A stretch of DNA of 64,000 nucleotides, from NCBI GenBank assembly GCA_905207235.1, contig CAJLKN010000008.1, positions 33,548-97,547 on the forward strand, in the 5' to 3' direction. Within the stretch, counting starts at the first letter, position 1, and the number at the start of each line of letters is the position of its first letter. The notes under the pieces were generated by a model. That model was not told the DNA's origin. It saw only the letters and a program-made list of their open reading frames with translations, and did not search any database. Below are positions 27,455-36,310 of this stretch, piece after piece. Made by a program: the position numbers and the translations under genes. Source of the DNA: an uncultured Eubacteriales bacterium (GTDB taxonomy: Bacteria > Bacillota > Clostridia > Christensenellales > Borkfalkiaceae).

Positions 27455-28681
27455 ATGCAGTCGCTTAAAGAATTATATAAAATCGGACGCGGTCCTTCCA
27501 GTTCTCATACCATAGGTCCCGAAAGGGCGGCAAAACTCATGAAGGCGCGCTACCCCGACGCCGACAATTTTCATGTTACGCTGTATGGGTCCCTCGCCCT
27601 TACGGGCAAAGGGCACAACACCGATGTCGTTTTAAGAAAAACTTTTGCCCCCGCCGCATGCGAGGTAGTATTCGACACAAAGACGCCGTGCCCGGTACAC
27701 CCCAACACCTTCGACATTTGCGCATTCCGAGGCAAAGAAAAAGCGGGCTCCGCCCGTTTTTACAGCATAGGCGGCGGGACTATAAAAATTGAAGGCGAAC
27801 CCGACGCAAACACAGGCATTAAAGACGATATTTATCCCCTTACCACTCTGGACGACATTTCCGACTATTGCAAGAGCAACAATTTAAGGTTGTGGCAGTA
27901 TGTGGAAAAATGCGAAGGCAACGAAATTTTTGAGTACCTCCAGACCATATGGGAACAGATGAAAAGCTCGGTGCACGACGGACTGACGACTTCCGGCGTG
28001 CTGCCAGGTTGCCTCGGCACGCAGAGGCGCGCTCAACAGCTTTATAACCAAAGGCACATAGACGAGTCCGCGCAGACAAAGGAAAACAGGCTTGTATGCT
28101 CGTACGCTTTCGCCGTCAGCGAGCAGAACGCCTCGGGCGGCATTATCGTAACGGCTCCCACCTGCGGAAGCTGCGGAGTTGTGCCGAGCGTACTCTACTA
28201 TATGCAACAGACGCGAGGTTTTTCGGACGAACAGATATTGCGCGCCCTCGCAACGGGCGGACTTATAGGCAACATAATAAAGACTAACGCCTCGATAAGC
28301 GGCGCCGAATGCGGCTGTCAGGCGGAAATCGGTTCGGCTTGCTCTATGGCGGCTGCAGCGCTCGGAGAGCTGTTTGAAATGGGGCTGGGACAGATTGACT
28401 ACGCCGCCGAAGTGGCAATGGAACACCACCTCGGTCTGACGTGCGACCCTATCGCGGGGCTGGTGCAGATACCCTGCATAGAGCGCAACGCCGTCGCAGC
28501 CATGAGGGCGATAAACGCGCTCAGCCTCGCTAACTTCCTCTCCGATTCGAGAAAAATCAGCTTTGACCTCATAGTCAAAACAATGTACAACACGGGGCGC
28601 GACCTTCTGAACAGCTACCGCGAGACCTCCTCGGGCGGTCTGGCAAAATATTACCCCGTAAGCAAACTTCATTTCAGTTGA
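27455..28681 (+). CDS. sdaA: L-serine ammonia-lyase, single chain, Fe-S type
   Basis: A 408-residue enzyme that converts L-serine to pyruvate and ammonia. The beta domain (residues 1-135) opens GRGPSSSHTIGPERAA; the alpha domain holds the iron-sulfur ligands and catalytic segment APTCGSCGVVPS, ECGCQAEIGSACSMAAA and CDPIAGLVQIPCIERNA. Both domains are fused, as in E. coli SdaA, although the linker is short. It feeds amino-acid fermentation. AAGGT lies before the ATG, and the gene is transcribed alone from a consensus promoter. Confidence 0.93.
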   Translation: MQSLKELYKIGRGPSSSHTIGPERAAKLMKARYPDADNFHVTLYGSLALTGKGHNTDVVLRKTFAPAACEVVFDTKTPCPVHPNTFDICAFRGKEKAGSARFYSIGGGTIKIEGEPDANTGIKDDIYPLTTLDDISDYCKSNNLRLWQYVEKCEGNEIFEYLQTIWEQMKSSVHDGLTTSGVLPGCLGTQRRAQQLYNQRHIDESAQTKENRLVCSYAFAVSEQNASGGIIVTAPTCGSCGVVPSVLYYMQQTRGFSDEQILRALATGGLIGNIIKTNASISGAECGCQAEIGSACSMAAAALGELFEMGLGQIDYAAEVAMEHHLGLTCDPIAGLVQIPCIERNAVAAMRAINALSLANFLSDSRKISFDLIVKTMYNTGRDLLNSYRETSSGGLAKYYPVSKLHFS

Positions 28682-28743
28682 AAAACAGCCCGCTCCCGCG
28701 GTCTGCTTTTATCGATAATAAACTGATTTATCAAATCTATATA

Positions 28744-28784
28744 AGCGGCGTCGGCGCTGATTGCGCCGACGCCGCTATTCTTTT
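28744..28784 (+). terminator. Serine dehydratase terminator
   Basis: A perfect 14-base-pair GC-rich stem (28744-28757 with 28763-28776), 5-base loop, then ATTCTTTT. Confidence 0.85.
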
Positions 28785-28908
28785 CAAATTTTTTAACTAA
28801 ACAACAGAGCTTACACGTCCCTTTATCAGTTTATGAAAGTCTTCCGCATACAGCACAACTGCCGTTTGCAAATTCAGTCATTTTTCAGAAGGTTTCAAAC
28901 AGATAAAA

Positions 28909-28937
28909 TTGACAAAGACGGTCAATGTTTGTAAAAT
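28909..28937 (+). promoter_or_regulatory. Promoter of the histidine kinase gene, giving a leaderless mRNA
   Basis: TTGACA (28909-28914), 17-base spacer, TAAAAT (28932-28937). The start codon A at 28944 lies 7 bases past the -10 box, exactly where transcription should begin. Confidence 0.75.
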
Positions 28938-28943
28938 TTAATT

Positions 28944-30347
28944 ATGACAAAATTAAAGCCCAATTATAAACTTTTTCTTATATTCGCAGCAAACCTTGCG
29001 GCATTTTCGGCAGGTGCGATTGTATTAGCCGTTCTCGCCGCGACAAAAACACTTTCGGCGTTATCTTCGTCGGGATTTTTAAGATATTTCTCTATGATGG
29101 CGGCATTCGCTTTTACCATTCTCACCTGCATTGACGCATATGCCATGTTTGCGATAAAGACTTCGACTTATCACACCTCTCTGATGGCCCTTTCTATTTT
29201 GGTCTGCTGTATGCCGTCGCCCGATTTTCTCTCGCTTTTTAACTTTTCGTTAATCGATGCTAGCACAATGATAGCCTTGCTGCAATATGGCGTGTTCGTC
29301 TTCCTTTTGATTGTTATCGGCGTTTTCTTCAACTTTTCATACGAACTCAACATACCAATCAAACTAAAACTGGGCTTTATTGCGGCATGTGTTGCCGATT
29401 TCGCACTCTTTGCCGCCTTGTATTTCATAAAACTTCAATTTATCGCCTTTGCTCTGTTCATGATATTGCCCGTCGGGCTTACGCACTACGTTTCGCGCAA
29501 TCTCGCCACAAATTTATTCAACTCATTGTCATTCCGCCCCACTCAGTTTCTTGTTTTCACAATGTGCGGAATTATGGCTGTCAACGTAATACATTCTTCG
29601 GAATTTGTCTCTGTTTATCCGTTCGGCATTACTGCGTTTTATCTTTTCGCAATGACGATAACTTATGCGTTTGTGTATATCCGCTTCATCACGCGCACGC
29701 AGAAGAGAGCTCTCGCCAACGCGAATTACCGCGCAAGATACGAGCACATAAAATCAAAGTCGTTGCAGGCGCAGATAAAACCTCACTTCGTGTTCAATGT
29801 ACTGTCCTCTGTTAAAAACCTTTATCATGTCGATACACAAGCGGGAGATTATGCGATTGACCTCTTTTCCAAACATCTGCGCGCACAGGTCGAAGCGGCT
29901 AACACAGACCTCATACCGCTGGAAAAAGAACTCGACAATATAAATATTTTCATAGACCTTGAAAATATCCGTCGCGAACGCGACCTTAACGTCATTTTTG
30001 ATATAGACTATTCAGATTTTCTTATCCCCGCGCTTTCATTGCAACCATTCATTGAAAACGCGATAAAGTACAGTAAAATAAGCGATAAAAAGGACGGTTA
30101 CATACTTATATCGTCCCACTGCGACAACGGGCAAATTTCGCTCGAAATTTCCGACAACGGCGTCGGTTTCGACCCGCAATCTGTGCCTCAGTCCTCCTAC
30201 GGCATACGAAATTCCGTGGAACGCTTCCGCTTGCTTACAGGCTCTACGCCCGAGATTGTCAGTTCGCCAGGAAACGGCACAAAAATAATAATACGGTTTA
30301 ACAAAACTTTGTTTGATAAACCGCATGAAAATCAGAAATGCCAATAA
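28944..30347 (+). CDS. Sensor histidine kinase, LytS/YehU type
   Basis: A 467-residue membrane kinase. Residues about 10-240 contain seven or so hydrophobic helices with very short loops, so the signal is sensed within or near the membrane. The phospho-acceptor segment is QIKPHFVFNVLSSVKN (His at about residue 281), the HisKA-7TM/His_kinase type. The ATPase domain has NAIKYSKISDKKDG, ISDNGVGFDP and GNGTKIIIRF. Such kinases normally pair with a LytTR-domain regulator, but none is encoded next to it, so it is an orphan here. No ribosome site precedes the ATG; the promoter position implies a leaderless transcript. Confidence 0.87.
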   Translation: MTKLKPNYKLFLIFAANLAAFSAGAIVLAVLAATKTLSALSSSGFLRYFSMMAAFAFTILTCIDAYAMFAIKTSTYHTSLMALSILVCCMPSPDFLSLFNFSLIDASTMIALLQYGVFVFLLIVIGVFFNFSYELNIPIKLKLGFIAACVADFALFAALYFIKLQFIAFALFMILPVGLTHYVSRNLATNLFNSLSFRPTQFLVFTMCGIMAVNVIHSSEFVSVYPFGITAFYLFAMTITYAFVYIRFITRTQKRALANANYRARYEHIKSKSLQAQIKPHFVFNVLSSVKNLYHVDTQAGDYAIDLFSKHLRAQVEAANTDLIPLEKELDNINIFIDLENIRRERDLNVIFDIDYSDFLIPALSLQPFIENAIKYSKISDKKDGYILISSHCDNGQISLEISDNGVGFDPQSVPQSSYGIRNSVERFRLLTGSTPEIVSSPGNGTKIIIRFNKTLFDKPHENQKCQ

Positions 30348-30429
30348 ATTGATACACAGTTGCGCACTTGTCCGCTTTTTTGAAAGCATTAAAACTATAC
30401 CGCGACCACATTTTATTCACATATATTGT

Positions 30430-30615
30430 TCCCTTAAAACGCGCCTTTAAGAAGTACAATAAAGTTTCGGTATCATAATTATACTTGCGCAACGGAAGGG
30501 GTTGAGGTTGCCTATATGCGTCGGACTTGTTATTCCCTGTCCGCTTGCATTGACCGCCTTATGATTGCCCCATGCGTCGTACCAATATTCTACCATCATA
30601 TCTCCGCTACTGTCA
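30430..30615 (-). pseudogene. RHS core-end fragment, copy 1
   Basis: On the minus strand the sequence translates as the conserved end of an RHS/YD-repeat core: VEYWYDAWGNHKAVNASG, then TSPTHIGNLNPFR. A one-base shift follows, then RKYNYDTETLLYFLKARF, which matches the usual RGYYYDTETGLYYLQSRY. No hallmark DPSG end or toxin follows. It is about 85% identical in bases to the fragment near 32.0 kb, so it looks like a displaced or duplicated cassette end. Confidence 0.75.
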
Positions 30616-30713
30616 AGTTTGATTATTTCTCATTTATTGCCGCAGGAATAGTACTTATACTTGATATTTTCCTTAACTTGATTGCCACAATAGTATTGCC
30701 GCCAATCAATACA

Positions 30714-30773
30714 AAAAAACGGGCGAGCTTTGCGAGAGATTGCTTTTTTCGCTCTCTTCTCTTCAGCTCGCCC
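30714..30773 (-). terminator. Terminator of the immunity-like gene
   Basis: Stem GGGCGAGCT/AGCTCGCCC (30721-30729 with 30765-30773) with an inner purine/pyrimidine stem, followed on the minus strand by G and seven T. The rest of the gap around it shows nothing else. Confidence 0.75.
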
Positions 30774-30856
30774 ATCTTTCTATAATATATTGACTATTTT
30801 AATATCAAGCAATAAATAGTTTTATATGTTTATAAATTTCCCTTTAAGATTACCTT

Positions 30857-31246
30857 CTATACTCCCAATATCTGATTAAACTTGTTTATTATTTTTTTCC
30901 AATCTACACTTAGGAAAAAAACTCTATGATTATTAAAGTAAATCTCATTATTATTATCATTTTTTAAATAATAGACAACAAATGTATCAACGCCGTTAAA
31001 GTAAACCAAATCTTGTTTATTGAACTGCTCATCTGTATGTCCGACAATAATTAATGCCCTCACCTTTGAGAAATTGTTATTTAAAGCTTTGCTAAACTCA
31101 TCTAACAGAATTCCCATATTATCTTTATTTATTTTTTTATCAACAAAAATAACATATCTTCTTTTAATCACTTCGAAACATTCAAAAGAACATTCTATTT
31201 TTTTTGTTAACGGATATCCATTTATTAATTTATCTTTAATAGTCAT
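30857..31246 (-). CDS. Putative immunity protein of the RHS locus
   Basis: A 130-residue soluble protein, AT-rich, with ALIIVGHTDEQFN and a Lys/Asn-rich composition. I do not recognise the family. It lies 90 bases downstream of the RHS C-terminal toxin remnant on the same strand and has its own terminator, the standard position of an immunity gene. The start is set at MTIKDK (31246), with GGGGT upstream. Its frame is intact while the toxin frame is broken, as expected if the cell still needs protection or the gene is simply younger in decay. Confidence 0.6.
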   Translation of the reverse strand: MTIKDKLINGYPLTKKIECSFECFEVIKRRYVIFVDKKINKDNMGILLDEFSKALNNNFSKVRALIIVGHTDEQFNKQDLVYFNGVDTFVVYYLKNDNNNEIYFNNHRVFFLSVDWKKIINKFNQILGV

Positions 31247-31335
31247 AATTTTACCCCAAATAATAGTGAGCTGTAGCAACAGTAGATGCAATTAATTAAA
31301 TAAATTTTTCCATTTAAATTTTCTTAAATAATTAA

Positions 31336-32110
31336 TTATTGCAGATAACCAGCACCAAGAAGTGTTTGTAATAAAATTTTCTGTCCGTATGGCTTAAAGA
31401 ATACACTTAGGAATTTTTGCGGTTTGAACCATCCTGAATTTGTCGGAATAATTTTTGCTCCTATCCAATTTCCAATAAATGTAGTCGCAAAATTAATTCC
31501 TAAATCTATTGCAGTTTGTCCTAATGATATATCTTCACCTCTTATTACACTTTCAAGAGTATCCACACCCGTTTGAACACTTGCTCCAATTAAAGCGCTT
31601 ACCCAAAAGATGCTCCTCCTGTTAATGGTACTAAGCATAACCCTAAAGCGTTAGCGCCAGCTTCCAAGGCAGCCCCAGCGACACCACGCCATAAGTCACT
31701 ACCAGTCTCACCAGCAATTGCATTGGAAGCTAATTGAGCTCCTCCGCCTAAAATCATTGCTGTTGATACAATCCCTATAATTGCCCAAATACCAAACGCC
31801 GTTAATGCAAAGTGCCCGCTCGGGTCTACATTCATCACGGGATTATTGCCGCAGTATGCATAGAGGTTGAGACCGTTAATTGTTTCAGGATCGGCGTATT
31901 CTATGCTGTCGCGGGAGATAAAACGACCAACTTCGGGGTCATAGTAACGCGTTTTTAAGATATATAACCCTGTTTCGTTATCATAATAATACCCGCGCTA
32001 GCGGAAGGGGTTAAAGTTGCCGATATGCGTCGGACTTGTTCCTGTCCGCTTGCATTAACCACCTTATGATTGCCCCATGCATCGTACTAATATTCTACCA
32101 CTATATTGTT
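31336..32110 (-). pseudogene. RHS-repeat protein C-terminus with toxin region, broken
   Basis: The minus strand encodes the RHS core end: GYYYDNETGLYILKTRYYDP, EVGRFISRD, NGLNLYAYCGNNPVMNVDPSGH, the signature before a variable toxin. Breaks are plain: Trp to TAG near 32.09 kb, a 4-base deletion near 32.05 kb relative to copy 1, and Tyr to TAG at about 31.998 kb. A further frameshift at about 31.61 kb splits the post-core region (...LVPLTGGASFG from VSALIGASVQTG...). The last segment ends in LLQTLLGAGYLQ. The rest of the gene, normally thousands of bases upstream, is absent. Confidence 0.85.
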
Positions 32111-32302
32111 AAAGCTGTCAATATCGGCAAAAAAATTGTTTCCGCAAGCAAAAGCATCTTCGCGTTGCAATAAAATTAATATGTTAAGAATTAACACTAT
32201 TTTATCGGCAGATTAACAAATTTTTCTTGTAATCATACTAAATTATATAATTTTGTTGCAAATTAACATATTGAAGGCGTGTAAAAATTTTTCATTTTGT
32301 TA

Positions 32303-32331
32303 TTGACTATCAAAAAAAGCTATGATATACT
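32303..32331 (+). promoter_or_regulatory. Promoter of a small-protein gene
   Basis: TTGACT (32303-32308), 17-base spacer, TATACT (32326-32331). The 180 bases before it, back to the RHS remnant, show nothing. Confidence 0.7.
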
Positions 32332-32400
32332 TCACTCGAAATCAGGAAAACACTGATTGCATGACAGCAAATTGACATGAATAATTCATGAGGTGAAAAT

Positions 32401-32490
32401 ATGGATATGTTTAATTTTCTTAATAACGGATTGCTTTTATGCTTTCTTCATTGCAAGAAAAACAATCAGGAAGAGAACGAAAAAGACTGA
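32401..32490 (+). CDS. Predicted 29-residue small protein
   Basis: ATG 32401 follows GAGGTG at ideal spacing, 70 bases after a good promoter, with a strong terminator about 90 bases after the stop. The peptide has a hydrophobic stretch (FLNNGLLLCFLHC) with two Cys and a very charged tail (KKNNQEENEKD). It could be a membrane-associated small protein or a toxin of a type I pair. I recognise no family. An inverted repeat CATGAA/TTCATG covers the ribosome-site region and could block or control translation. Confidence 0.55.
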   Translation: MDMFNFLNNGLLLCFLHCKKNNQEENEKD

Positions 32491-32581
32491 TTACCATCCG
32501 AAATTTCTTAAAGAAAGTCAATACCGCCGACCGAAAGCATATTTTGCGGTCGGACATAATTAATATTTAAGTAAAAACGAA

Positions 32582-32618
32582 GTTGCCGCCGCAATTAATA
32601 TTGCGGCGGCAACTTTTT
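32582..32618. terminator. Bidirectional terminator
   Basis: A perfect 14-base-pair stem (32582-32595 with 32600-32613) and 4-base loop, with TTTTTATT on the plus side and TTCGTTTTT on the minus side. It ends the small-protein transcript and the 13-kb fructan operon. Confidence 0.9.
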
Positions 32619-32639
32619 ATTAATAATCTTTAAAGTTAA

Positions 32640-33869
32640 TTACTTTTTTATTAAAGACCTGAACTTTTCGACGGCTGCGGCAAACACGCTCTTATTCTTA
32701 TGCTCGTCCTCTTTTTGAGGCAACTGCGTAAGCACGGGCGCCTCAACTTCTGAATATTCGCAATTTTCAGGCGTTATTGCCATTGTAGTGCTCTCGTTGA
32801 AGAAACGCGCATCGCCTTCTTCTACGGCGACAAGAAAATCGCCGTTTCTGTCATCGAGATATTTGCTGTTTATCTTTATAACTATGTCGCTCTTGCCGAC
32901 TTTTGCATGTACGTTAACTATGTCGCCCAGTTTTTCCACGAGACCGCCCTTTACCTTGAAAGAACATTCTTTATGTTCTTTAAAATTAGGCGCTCCCTCG
33001 TAAATAAGATTTTCGGGGCGGATGCCGTAAACAAGCCTCTTGCCTTCGTAATTTTTAAGCAGTTCTTTCTGCCCGTCGGTCAAAGCTATTATCTGGTCGC
33101 TTCCGTCCACCAAAAATTTACCGTCCTTCATCATTCCGTGAATGAAGTTCATTGCAGGCGTGCCTATAAACCCTGCCACAAACATATTTACAGGGTGCTG
33201 ATATACCTCGTTGGGCTCGCCTATCTGCTGAATGTATCCGTCGCGCATTACCACAATGCGGGAAGCCATTGTCATGGCCTCTATCTGGTCGTGAGTAACA
33301 TATATCGTCGTTGCGCCGACTTCGTTGTGAATGCGCACTATTTCGCTCCTCATCGCCACGCGCAACTTTGCGTCAAGGTTGGATAACGGTTCGTCCATGA
33401 GGAAGACCTTGGGTCTTCTTACTATCGACCTGCCGAGGGCAACGCGCTGGCGCTGACCGCCCGAAAGAGCGCGCGGCTTTCTGTCGAGATAGTTGGTGAG
33501 CTTTAATATCTCTGCCGCTTCCTTTACCCTGCGGTCAATTTCTTCCCTCGGTATCTTTCTCAGTTTTAAAGCATATGCCATATTGTTGTAAACGGTCATC
33601 TGCGGATAGAGAGCATACGACTGGAAAACCATGGCTATATCCCTGTCCTTCGGCGCAGCCGAATTGACCAACTTGTCGTCTATATACAGTTCGCCGTAAG
33701 AAATTTCTTCAAGACCTGCAATCATGCGGAGGGTAGTCGATTTGCCGCAGCCCGAAGGTCCGACAAAGACGATGAACTCCTTATCCTTGATATCTATGGA
33801 GAAATCATGCACGGCATGGACGCCGCCGTCATACACTTTATTTATATTTACGAGCCTGACCGTTGCCAT
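32640..33869 (-). CDS. msmX: Sugar ABC transporter ATP-binding protein, MsmX/UgpC type
   Basis: A 409-residue ATPase that energises a carbohydrate importer. Walker A is GPSGCGKSTT, Q-loop FQSYALYP, signature LSGGQRQRVALGRS, Walker B VFLMDEPLSNLDAKL, followed by VTHDQIEAMTMA. The TOBE/OB regulatory domain spans about residues 240-370, with an unusual 30-residue charged tail. It is the last gene of the fructan operon, 1 base after the fructokinase gene. It would drive the permease pair encoded at 41.6-43.5 kb, and, as MsmX does in Bacillus, perhaps other importers. Confidence 0.93.
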   Translation of the reverse strand: MATVRLVNINKVYDGGVHAVHDFSIDIKDKEFIVFVGPSGCGKSTTLRMIAGLEEISYGELYIDDKLVNSAAPKDRDIAMVFQSYALYPQMTVYNNMAYALKLRKIPREEIDRRVKEAAEILKLTNYLDRKPRALSGGQRQRVALGRSIVRRPKVFLMDEPLSNLDAKLRVAMRSEIVRIHNEVGATTIYVTHDQIEAMTMASRIVVMRDGYIQQIGEPNEVYQHPVNMFVAGFIGTPAMNFIHGMMKDGKFLVDGSDQIIALTDGQKELLKNYEGKRLVYGIRPENLIYEGAPNFKEHKECSFKVKGGLVEKLGDIVNVHAKVGKSDIVIKINSKYLDDRNGDFLVAVEEGDARFFNESTTMAITPENCEYSEVEAPVLTQLPQKEDEHKNKSVFAAAVEKFRSLIKK

Positions 33870-33870
33870 T

Positions 33871-34818
33871 TTATTTTACCGCCTTATCGATTATTTGTCT
33901 TGTCCCCATTGCAGGTATCGCGCCGTAGTTTGTGGTAGTATATGCACCGCATTTGCATGCAAATTTAAGCATATCTTCAAACCCCTTACCGGAAAAATCG
34001 CAACCGCCGTCCATAAACGCCGCAATAAACCCGCCGAAAAAAGAATCGCCCGCGCCCGTCGTATCGACGGCGTTTACCTTATAGCCGCCGAAATCATATT
34101 CTTTGCCGTCCGCGGTGTAAAGTTTTGCGCCGTTGCCGCCGTCGGTAACGAGAAGAATTTTTAAGTTCGTTCCCTTAAAAAGTTCGGGCACGGCATCTTC
34201 GGGCGTCGTCTGCGAGATGAACTCCAACTCGTCCCTTCCCACCTTTATTATGTCGGCATACGGCATAAAAGTTTTTACCGCCGAGCGCAACTGTTCGTCG
34301 CTGTCCCAGAGGTTGAAACGAAGATTAGGGTCGAAGCATATCACCGCTCCCGCTTCGCGGGCGCGACCTATAAGAGCGAGATGTGCGTCCGCCGCGTTTT
34401 TGGTTTTGAGAGCGACGCTGCCGAACTCCAGAACGTCGCCGCGGCAGAATGTTATGTCGCTGAAATCGTCCGCGGTAAAATACAGGTCCGCAGCCGTGCG
34501 GCGATAGAAACTGAACTGCCTTTCGCCGTCGGGTTCGAAACTTACGAAAGCGAGAGAGGTATCGTAGTCCTTGCTCATCTTTATGTGAGAGGTATCAACG
34601 CCCTCGTCGCGTAGGGTCGAAACAAGGAACTCGCCGAAGGCGTCGGCGCCGACCTGCGTCAGATAACATGCCTGCCTGCCGAGCTTTACTGCCTGCACGC
34701 AAACGTTTGCGGGAGCGCCGCCCGCATTCTTTACAAACTGCTTGGTATCTTTGAGGCTGCCGTAACCTACCGATTGAAAATCTATGAGCAATTCGCCCAC
34801 ACAATATAACTTATTCAT
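33871..34818 (-). CDS. scrK: Fructokinase, PfkB family
   Basis: A 315-residue sugar kinase, ATP plus fructose to fructose 6-phosphate. N-terminal VGELLIDF and NAGGAPANVCVQAVKLG form the sugar pocket; the C-terminal signature NAVDTTGAGDSFFGGF carries the catalytic Asp. Its place right after two GH32 genes makes fructose the likely substrate. It overlaps the upstream gene by 8 bases, with GGAG before its ATG. Confidence 0.9.
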   Translation of the reverse strand: MNKLYCVGELLIDFQSVGYGSLKDTKQFVKNAGGAPANVCVQAVKLGRQACYLTQVGADAFGEFLVSTLRDEGVDTSHIKMSKDYDTSLAFVSFEPDGERQFSFYRRTAADLYFTADDFSDITFCRGDVLEFGSVALKTKNAADAHLALIGRAREAGAVICFDPNLRFNLWDSDEQLRSAVKTFMPYADIIKVGRDELEFISQTTPEDAVPELFKGTNLKILLVTDGGNGAKLYTADGKEYDFGGYKVNAVDTTGAGDSFFGGFIAAFMDGGCDFSGKGFEDMLKFACKCGAYTTTNYGAIPAMGTRQIIDKAVK

Positions 34819-36310
34819 AGAACTCCATTCCGTATATTTTTACTGCCGCTCCGTTCGAATAGAAGGCGAAATTGTGCCTTACCATATCAGAAAACCTCGC
34901 GGTTATGCATACTGTGTTATCGAGATACAACGTCATTATTTCCCCATCGACTATTAAATCGACAGTATATTCTCTGCCGCGCATAAAGCCGAAAGCAACG
35001 TTTGCAAGTTTGGGACCGTACCTCAGACTGCTTGAAACATCGCTGTAACAGGCGAGTTCGCTGTTTTCGGCGTCCAACGCGACGAGCGAACCGCCCAGAC
35101 GCCCGTTGTAAGGACCATCGAGCGCGAACGTAATTCCGAAATCGCCGGAATAATCTTCGACGACGAATTTAAAAGACATTCTGGTTATATATCGCCCCAG
35201 CTTTTCAAGGCATACGGTGTTGAGGCCGTTGCCGTCGAAAGAAATATCTTCGAGTTTAGCGCCGTCGCAGAGGCGATAAGTTATTTTAGTAGATATATTT
35301 TCTTTGACAGACGAAACCATTACGCCGAACAGTTCGCCGGAAGAAGACTGTTTTAGTTCGTGCACCACGAGGTTTCCGCCCCAGTCGAACGAGCCGCCCG
35401 AAAGGGTTGCGCACCACGCCATTGCATATACTTTATCGCCCGACTTTTCGACGCGACCCGCATAAAAACCCGTGGAATCTATGCTGTCGCGCTCAAACTT
35501 TTGCCATTCTCCGCCCTTGCTGCTCTTATAGCGATAATGGGTTACCCTGTCTTCGCCCTGCTCGCTGTAAAACAGATAATAATATCCGTTCCATTCAATA
35601 TACGAAGGGCACTCCATGTTGTAACTGCCGTCGTCATTGTAGAAGAACACGCCGAGGTCCGTCCACTCCGAGGAGGAAGCGTCGAGCGAATTAGCCGCAT
35701 ACCGCTTGATTACCCCGCTGCCGTTCTGGCGAGTCGTAACCAGCATGTAGTACATTTCATCTTGCTCATCGAAATAAACATAAGGGTCGCGGAAATCGTT
35801 TTCGGTGCCGTAAAGAAGAAAGTCTTCATCTTTGCTCCACGTCTCCTGTCCGTCCGTGCTGACCGCGTGGCGGATGACCTCGTTATAGGGCAATCCTTCC
35901 TCCTGACCCTGGTCGTTGTGCCCGGTATAGAAGCAATGATATACCCCGTTTTTATCCTTTATGAAAGAGCCTGTGCCTATCGCAGCATCTACCGAACTTA
36001 CATCCTCTTCGTAGTTTATGGCAACGCCGCAATCCGTATAATTGACAAAATCGGAAGTAGTGAGGCGCGATATGGGATGATAGAAAAGGCTGAGCGAACC
36101 CGTGCTGTTTTGAAGGTGATATATATTCATGACGCCGTTGTCATAAAACGGCATGACGTCACCCATGTAAACCTCCAAGGAGTCGTTGTAAGTTGAGACG
36201 GGAAAAATGGATTTGCCGCTCTGATCTACTGAATTCTTGTAGGTGGCGCAGCCTGCCAGTGCTCCGAACGCCAACACGGCCGACAACATAAGTCCGATTA
36301 TTTTTTTCAT
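34811..36310 (-). CDS. GH32-type glycosidase lipoprotein, extracellular fructanase
   Basis: A 499-residue surface lipoprotein (lipobox LAGC). The five-bladed propeller shows the GH32/clan J acidic residues: Asp in YMGDVMPFYDNGVMNIYHL (in place of the usual WMNDPNG), FRDPYVYFD, and MECPSYIEWNGYY with the acid/base Glu. A beta-sandwich domain occupies the last 170 residues. It should release fructose or oligofructose outside the cell. The start is set at the second of two ATG codons (36310), 7 bases from AAGGG; it touches the stop of the preceding gene. Confidence 0.82.
   Translation of the reverse strand: MKKIIGLMLSAVLAFGALAGCATYKNSVDQSGKSIFPVSTYNDSLEVYMGDVMPFYDNGVMNIYHLQNSTGSLSLFYHPISRLTTSDFVNYTDCGVAINYEEDVSSVDAAIGTGSFIKDKNGVYHCFYTGHNDQGQEEGLPYNEVIRHAVSTDGQETWSKDEDFLLYGTENDFRDPYVYFDEQDEMYYMLVTTRQNGSGVIKRYAANSLDASSSEWTDLGVFFYNDDGSYNMECPSYIEWNGYYYLFYSEQGEDRVTHYRYKSSKGGEWQKFERDSIDSTGFYAGRVEKSGDKVYAMAWCATLSGGSFDWGGNLVVHELKQSSSGELFGVMVSSVKENISTKITYRLCDGAKLEDISFDGNGLNTVCLEKLGRYITRMSFKFVVEDYSGDFGITFALDGPYNGRLGGSLVALDAENSELACYSDVSSSLRYGPKLANVAFGFMRGREYTVDLIVDGEIMTLYLDNTVCITARFSDMVRHNFAFYSNGAAVKIYGMEFYE

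Noticed and set aside
30516..30785. 89-codon plus-strand frame
   Set aside because: It lies opposite an RHS core remnant and a terminator.
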